IMG/VR virus record: IMGVR_UViG_3300025141_000674
Coordinates: 1-25,331 of that record
Length of the DNA: 25,331 nt
Strand: one strand, 5' to 3'
Origin: a virus
Part shown: in pieces, positions 20,298 through 25,331 of the stretch
How the letters are laid out: every line of letters starts with the position of its first letter
How positions within the stretch are numbered: position 1 is the stretch's first letter
Program-made: the position numbers and the translations under genes
Notes under the pieces: generated by a model
Seen by the model: the letters and a program-made list of their open reading frames with translations, nothing else
Told to the model about the DNA's origin: nothing
Database searches by the model: none

Positions 20298-20993
20298 ATG
20301 GCAACGGATTTATCGACACTAAGAAGCAGGGCGAGAATTAGGGCCGATGCTGTTGGCAATAACTTCTTTTCCGATTCTGAGATTGATCGTTATATCAATG
20401 TCGGTCTTGGTGAGCTGCATGACATCCTCGTTCAAAAATTTGAGGATTACTATGTCACCTCTAGGGAGTTCAATCTTGTTGGCGGCCAGACTACATATAC
20501 CTTTGACGAGCTGGGAATTAGAAATTTCTACAAGTGTTTAGGTGTGGATGCTACTGATTCTGGTGAAACAATTAGGATCCGTCGATTCTCATTCGCAGAA
20601 CGAGACAGATACACTGCAACTGCGATCACTGGTCGCGGTGGCTACACGGATTACCAGTATCAAATTAGAGGGGATGGCCTTGAATTCATTCCTGAGCCAA
20701 ATACAACTTCAACTATTAAGCTTTGGTATATTCCTGCATTCTCAGACCTTGAAGAAGACGATGACGAGATTAATAGTTTCATCATGTCAAACTGGGAAGA
20801 GTATGCAGTCATTACTGCTGTTTATAAGATGAAGGAAAAAGAGGAGCTTAGTACCACTGTTATTGAGCGAGAGCTTGAAGCAATTAGAGTGAGAATAGCG
20901 GAAGCAGCAGCAAACAGAGATGCCGGTGAACCTGGAGGTATTTCTGACGAGCTAACGGGCACACGCTCTGGTTGGTTGAGAGCTTTTGAATGA
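20298..20993 (+). CDS. Head-tail adaptor protein
   Basis: The 231-residue product has the layout of phage connector adaptors that dock under the portal: an N-terminal helical part (TLRSRARIRADAVGNNFFSDSEIDRYINVGLGELHDILV), a beta region (GGQTTYTFDELG, FYKCLGVDATDSGETIRIRRFSFAERDRYT), then a C-terminal helix pair (EEYAVITAVYKMKEKEELSTTVIERELEAIRVRIAEAA). I recall the RARxRAD...SDSEI..YIN signature from podovirus head-completion proteins. GGGAAACG is a weak ribosome site. The C-terminus overlaps the next start (ATGA). Confidence 0.75.
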   Translation: MATDLSTLRSRARIRADAVGNNFFSDSEIDRYINVGLGELHDILVQKFEDYYVTSREFNLVGGQTTYTFDELGIRNFYKCLGVDATDSGETIRIRRFSFAERDRYTATAITGRGGYTDYQYQIRGDGLEFIPEPNTTSTIKLWYIPAFSDLEEDDDEINSFIMSNWEEYAVITAVYKMKEKEELSTTVIERELEAIRVRIAEAAANRDAGEPGGISDELTGTRSGWLRAFE

Positions 20994-21322
20994 AACGGTT
21001 TGATGCTTCTTTTGGATCCAATGATGAGGTGAATAGGGCACAGTCCACACTTCAAGAGTCAATAGGTATTCTTAGGGATAAGGATATTATTGATGGAAAA
21101 CTTATTGTCATTGATGTCCCGAGCGGAACTACGGTAGCAGCAGGTCATGGGCTAGGTCGAAAATTCAAAGGTGCCTTCCCTGTCTTGATTAGGAATAAGA
21201 AAACAGGGGTTATCCAGACTTTTGATCATTTTGTTCCTCAAGCAAGTAGTGATGAATCACTTTATTACAACTTGAGCATACTAGGTGGTAACGAATTAAC
21301 TGTTTCACTTTGGATATTCTAA
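20990..21322 (+). CDS. Small virion protein of unknown function
   Basis: An ATGA overlap joins it to the adaptor gene. The 110-residue product has a helical N-terminus (NDEVNRAQSTLQESIGILRDKDIID) and then beta strands with IVIDVPSGTTVAAGHGLGRKFKGAFPVLIRNKKTG, a pattern like a small beta-barrel head-tail or fibre-joining protein. It ends directly before the large nozzle-like gene (stop and start abut). No exact family is recognised. Confidence 0.65.
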   Translation: MKRFDASFGSNDEVNRAQSTLQESIGILRDKDIIDGKLIVIDVPSGTTVAAGHGLGRKFKGAFPVLIRNKKTGVIQTFDHFVPQASSDESLYYNLSILGGNELTVSLWIF

Positions 21323-24300
21323 ATGCCATTAAGAAAACAAAAGGCGAGTATCAAATTCATGAGTGGTTTACAGGGCAAGGTAGACCATAAGGTAATGCCC
21401 CAAGAGCATTTGGTTACTCTTGAGAATGGGCGATTCGATAAGATAGGTGCGATAAATAAAAGGCGTGGCTGGACAATTGTAGACCAAGCAAGTGGTGACT
21501 TAATTGATTATAAAGGGTCACTCGTTTCAAGAAATATAGAGAGAAGCGATAGGTCTGGAACTGGTGTGCTTCATTCTGGGACGGTCTTTGCTCATGGTTC
21601 TCAAAAGTTTATAGGCGATAAAGGCTATTCTGATGGAATAGACTATACGATGACTCCTGTCTCAAAGGGATCTGAATACCGCCAAGAGGATGCTAATACT
21701 GCATTTAGCTCTGATGGCAAATGGGCTTGCGTAACCTTTGTTGATGTATCTTGGGATTTAGCCAACAATAAAGCCGTCTACACTAAGAGATTATCCATTG
21801 TTGATAGGGAAACAAATGCTCTTGTTGCCTCAGACCTCAAAGTAGGAACAGCGGTAAATAGCGGAAACAATGGGCGTCGAATGCGCCCCCTGTGGCTCGA
21901 TAGCAAGTTTTATATTTTTGGTGAAGACGAGAAGGCTTTGAAGTTTTGGATTATTGATCCAACCGAAGCTAGTCCATCTCTAAAAAATGCGGCTAGTGCT
22001 GCCTCCGAAGGAGGAACAACGCTTCTTGCCCCTGGTTCCAGTAGCGGATACCCATTGGATGTAGATAGCGACTACGTTACTACTGAGGCAAGCTTTGATG
22101 TGTGCAATGCCTCTACTGGCAGATATGCACATGTTTGGACATCTAGGAAGACCTCTGCAACACACGAAATGTGCTGGTATGTTCTTGATACCGATAATCA
22201 TTCATTCTCAATAAAGTACACGAGAAATTTATCAGGAGCGTTGGAGGATATCAGCGGAGCCAGTGCCCATCTTAAAGTACACAGAGCCGGAGTTACTGGA
22301 ACTCACGCAAACAAGTTAGCCTTTTATGGGCAAGACGGTGTAGCAGTATTTATAGACACCGCCCCTGAAAGCGTTGATACCTCTGATGCGTCTTCATCAG
22401 TTGTGCTAAAGGTTAGTTTTAGCATTGGGGTAAATATTGCTCGTTGCGTCTTGAGAGATTCTATTAATCCTTGGTACGGAACAGACCAGGACGTTCAGGC
22501 ATTTATAGAGTATGGGCAGGGATCTCCATCAGGAACTTCAGGCCAGTTTGCACTTCTTCAGTGGACAATGATCCACAGCGGGACAACCTCTGGAGATTAT
22601 AATGTTAAGATACTAAGCTCAAGGGCGAGGCTGGCGTTTGGCATGGGAAGAGGACCATGCACACTTGGGTATTATCATGATGACAACTCAACGGCTAACA
22701 CCGACACCTCTGAAGCTCCGATAAATACAATCTCATTATGCGAGACAGATACAAATGATTATTCAAAGAGATACAGCCGAAACGTAACGAATAATGCGAA
22801 CAACCCCTCAAATATGTTTTCAGGCTATAGCCTTGTTCAGCACTATACGCAGTCAACATCCAATGAAAAGCTCACGGTTACGTTTGATCCTCCTTTGATT
22901 GTTGCATCGGAATTCTCGTTTCATCAGGTTGCCGGTACTAGTCTTGAATATGCGCATAACGGCGGAAGCCTTACGAGCACAGGCTCTACCAGTAGCACCG
23001 AGATCTCTGTCTCCTTTACAGGCGAATTATCAAAGCTCGAGTTTTTTAAGTCTGGCGGACAAATAAGTATCTATGGAATTGAGGTTGATACCGTTCTTCT
23101 TGTTGATGCCGTTCTTCCCTTGTGGGAAAGAGATAATCTCCCTGTGTCAACATTCGTTCCAGACTGGATACCAGATACAGTACAGACAGCATCCGTTACA
23201 GGGGCTTCGGCTCACCTGAATGGAACAGGGGTATCAATGCCCATTGGTCACTCTTTTGACCGATTTGGTACTGCTGGAGACTTGATCTTAAACTCGACGA
23301 CGCATTTGTTTGACTTCAGAAGATACAATGAAGAGCGGATTGATATTCCTTCGCCAAGCAGGTCTATGCTTCATGATATTTTGTATGTGGCAGATAAGGG
23401 GCTGTTTCAATACGATGGTGAGAAGTTCTACACCGTTGGTTTTTTAGATAGACCGATGATTGGGGCAACCATTGTTGCTTCTTCGGGAAATCTTAGCAAT
23501 GGAGTGTATTACTATAAGGCTGTTTACGAATGGGTTGATGCTCAAGGGAACCTCCACCAGAGCGAGCCTTCTGATGCTGTGACGGTTACATCTGACTCAA
23601 CCCCGAAGAATCAGACAACCATAGACATAGCTGACTTGGATATTTTCTCAATCGCAGGCATAGAGTATAGACAGGATACTCGTGTCGCCATCTACAGAAC
23701 TCAGGTTAATGGCTCTATCTATAATCATATAGCAACAATGCCATTAGGCATTCAGACAACTCCGCCATCGGGAGTTAGTTCTGGGCTCTTGACCTTTACG
23801 GATAATATTTCCGATGCCGTAGCTGCGACAGGAAAGTTTCTCTACACGGATGGCGGGGAGCTATCGAACAAGCAGCCTCCATACTCTGCAAGATATGTTG
23901 TTGCTCACAGAGATAGACTCTTTGTGATTGGAAAGAATGACGTTATCCACTACTCCAAACTTGCTCGCGATGGATTTGGTATTGGGTTTAACGAGGGGCT
24001 CTATATAAAAACCCCTGATAATATTTCAGACCCACCCAATGCTCTTGGAAGTATGGATGGGAATTTATTTATCTTTACAGAGCGCTCTATATTCATTGTT
24101 GCTGGAGAAGGCCCTGACAATCTAGGGGCTAGCGGCTTCTACGACACAAAACGAGTCCCTAGTCCTGTTGGGGCTATGCGTGGTTCCCCTGTTAAGCTTA
24201 CTGCCCAAGGGCTTATATTCGTGTCTAAAAATAAGACAGGGTGCAAGATCTGGCTTCTTGCTAGGAATATGCAAGTCCAATATATCGGAGCAGCAGTAGA

Positions 24301-25009
24301 AGAGGTTCTTAATCCAACCGGCGGCAACCCCTATATTGTTCGAGATATCGTCAGTGACCCAAAACAAGACTTACTCTTGTTTCTTCTTTCGCAGGTTAGC
24401 GGAACTCCATCCAAGGTTAAGATGCTCACCTACAACCAAACAACAAACCAATGGGGTGTTGATATTGTTGAAGGCACCTATGGCTCTGGGGCTGGTGGCT
24501 CAATAGCTCTGACTAGCATAGCTGGCGATAAGCAGATGTACATGGGGATAAAAGAGGCAACCTCTCAAGATCCTATCACCTATGGCCAGGCAGAAACTTA
24601 TGCTGATGATGGCGAGTATATCCCTCTTAAAGTTAAGACTGCCTGGATTAATCTTGCGGGCATTCAGTCTTACCAGAGAGCCTATGCTTTCCATGTCCTT
24701 GGTGAGTCCAAGGATGCAGTTACGCTAACCGTCAATGTTTATTATGACTATGACTCAACAACTCTACCGGCTACAAATACATATACATTTTCTGCCGGAA
24801 GCGCCGGAGAACTCCAGTTCAGAGGGCTCCTGTCAAAACAAAAGTGCCAAGCTATTCAATTTGAAATTGTTGATTCAGATAATAGTGGCAGCACTGATAG
24901 TGGATATACTTTATCGGAGATAGCGCTTGAGCTTGGCTTGAAGTCTGATGGCTATCGAGACTCACATGCAAAGCTAGCCAGTACCTCAACGATAGGCTCT
25001 AACAGCTAG
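21323..25009 (+). CDS. Very large tail-nozzle-like virion protein
   Basis: The 1228-residue product opens MPLRKQKASIKFMSGLQGK, then ENGRFDKIGAINKRRGW, a start I associate with podovirus nozzle or tail-tubular-B-type proteins. Residues about 700-840 look like an Fn3-like beta domain (LSNGVYYYKAVYEWVDAQGN). About 850-1015 looks like blades of a beta-propeller (AHRDRLFVIGKNDVIHYSKL, MDGNLFIFTERSIFIVAG, LIFVSKNKTGCKIWLL). The length is far over that of usual nozzles (600-800), so extra domains at 100-650 may be host-facing or receptor-binding. No intramolecular chaperone or peptidase motif was seen. Confidence 0.5.
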   Translation: MPLRKQKASIKFMSGLQGKVDHKVMPQEHLVTLENGRFDKIGAINKRRGWTIVDQASGDLIDYKGSLVSRNIERSDRSGTGVLHSGTVFAHGSQKFIGDKGYSDGIDYTMTPVSKGSEYRQEDANTAFSSDGKWACVTFVDVSWDLANNKAVYTKRLSIVDRETNALVASDLKVGTAVNSGNNGRRMRPLWLDSKFYIFGEDEKALKFWIIDPTEASPSLKNAASAASEGGTTLLAPGSSSGYPLDVDSDYVTTEASFDVCNASTGRYAHVWTSRKTSATHEMCWYVLDTDNHSFSIKYTRNLSGALEDISGASAHLKVHRAGVTGTHANKLAFYGQDGVAVFIDTAPESVDTSDASSSVVLKVSFSIGVNIARCVLRDSINPWYGTDQDVQAFIEYGQGSPSGTSGQFALLQWTMIHSGTTSGDYNVKILSSRARLAFGMGRGPCTLGYYHDDNSTANTDTSEAPINTISLCETDTNDYSKRYSRNVTNNANNPSNMFSGYSLVQHYTQSTSNEKLTVTFDPPLIVASEFSFHQVAGTSLEYAHNGGSLTSTGSTSSTEISVSFTGELSKLEFFKSGGQISIYGIEVDTVLLVDAVLPLWERDNLPVSTFVPDWIPDTVQTASVTGASAHLNGTGVSMPIGHSFDRFGTAGDLILNSTTHLFDFRRYNEERIDIPSPSRSMLHDILYVADKGLFQYDGEKFYTVGFLDRPMIGATIVASSGNLSNGVYYYKAVYEWVDAQGNLHQSEPSDAVTVTSDSTPKNQTTIDIADLDIFSIAGIEYRQDTRVAIYRTQVNGSIYNHIATMPLGIQTTPPSGVSSGLLTFTDNISDAVAATGKFLYTDGGELSNKQPPYSARYVVAHRDRLFVIGKNDVIHYSKLARDGFGIGFNEGLYIKTPDNISDPPNALGSMDGNLFIFTERSIFIVAGEGPDNLGASGFYDTKRVPSPVGAMRGSPVKLTAQGLIFVSKNKTGCKIWLLARNMQVQYIGAAVEEVLNPTGGNPYIVRDIVSDPKQDLLLFLLSQVSGTPSKVKMLTYNQTTNQWGVDIVEGTYGSGAGGSIALTSIAGDKQMYMGIKEATSQDPITYGQAETYADDGEYIPLKVKTAWINLAGIQSYQRAYAFHVLGESKDAVTLTVNVYYDYDSTTLPATNTYTFSAGSAGELQFRGLLSKQKCQAIQFEIVDSDNSGSTDSGYTLSEIALELGLKSDGYRDSHAKLASTSTIGSNS

Positions 25010-25018
25010 GAGACAGTT

Positions 25019-25331
25019 ATGCTACCTAAACGAAATATGGCACCAAATAGAGATCCAAACGCTTTTGGGGGAGCTTATAAAGCAGATAGACCTGTTCCCA
25101 AAGGCGCTGACCCTCATGACCCGTCTGAAAGAGAGACTGCTCCTGCCCTGAAGCCCGTGTCGCCAGCGCCTAAATGGTATGTAGAGGATCCTAAATCAGG
25201 AGCCGCAGGAAGAGAGGCGCAGATAGGGAAATTGCAGGGAGGCGGGGAAGGTACACGTTGGGGTGTAGGAAGGCCAGAAACTCAGGGGTCTCAATTTGAG
25301 TCCGCGACTGTTGGTGATTCCGCTCAAATCG
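25019..25331 (+). CDS. N-terminal part of a virion gene cut by the window end
   Basis: AGGAGACAGTT precedes the ATG at 25019-25021, and the frame stays open to the edge (104 codons). The visible part (MLPKRNMAPNRDPNAFGGAYKADRP...) is rich in P, G, K and A and looks unstructured, like the N-termini of internal virion or tail proteins that are threaded through the portal. The role cannot be set from this part. Confidence 0.75.
   Translation, partial: MLPKRNMAPNRDPNAFGGAYKADRPVPKGADPHDPSERETAPALKPVSPAPKWYVEDPKSGAAGREAQIGKLQGGGEGTRWGVGRPETQGSQFESATVGDSAQI

Overview
The window is a stretch of a tailed, double-stranded DNA bacteriophage genome. The evidence is a terminase large subunit, a portal, a scaffold, a capsid protein and connector genes in canonical order, an endolysin, and a block of very small, tightly overlapping early genes. 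No integrase, repressor, tRNA, insertion sequence or CRISPR array was seen. The structural order (terminase, portal, scaffold, capsid, adaptor, very large nozzle-like protein, with no tape measure or tail-tube gene by the right edge) looks podovirus-like, but the window ends before this can be settled. The host is not identifiable. A short endolysin without a wall-binding domain and an outer-membrane-like C-terminus at the left edge hint weakly at a Gram-negative host.

Left edge (1-851): the end of an unidentified + strand gene with a beta-barrel-like C-terminus, a 49-codon ORF, and an M15-family zinc peptidase likely to be the endolysin. It meets head to head a tiny single-span membrane protein on the minus strand.

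Minus-strand early block (714-10604): transcribed right to left, with strong Shine-Dalgarno sequences and many ATGA-type overlaps. It holds a DnaD/O-like replisome organiser with a DnaC-like helicase loader, a recombination set (Sak4-like ATPase, DUF669-like protein, Cas4-like Fe-S nuclease), a RusA-type resolvase, an ArdC-type anti-restriction protein, and about fifteen small proteins of unknown function, four of them cysteine-rich. The phage appears to recruit the host helicase, since no helicase, primase or polymerase is encoded here. Between the small genes lie a rho-independent terminator, repeated promoter-like elements, UUCG hairpins and a structured 150-base intergenic region.

Divergent control region (10605-11241): about 640 bases with little or no coding content, but with dyads, tandem repeats and a candidate sigma70-like promoter facing right. 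It separates the early and late units.

Plus-strand late block (11242-25331): small-terminase candidate, unknown gene, GNAT-like acyltransferase, large terminase, small unknown gene, portal with a Pro/Met/Gly-rich tail, scaffold, major capsid protein, decoration-like protein, a clear terminator, small acidic protein, two tandem paralogous beta-rich proteins, head-tail adaptor, small virion protein, a 1228-residue nozzle-like protein, and the start of another gene cut by the window end.

No whole new system is proved. The best leads are a tryptophan-rich repeat microprotein, a thrice-occurring 18-base element before early genes, the structured intergenic RNA, and the set of cysteine-rich microproteins.
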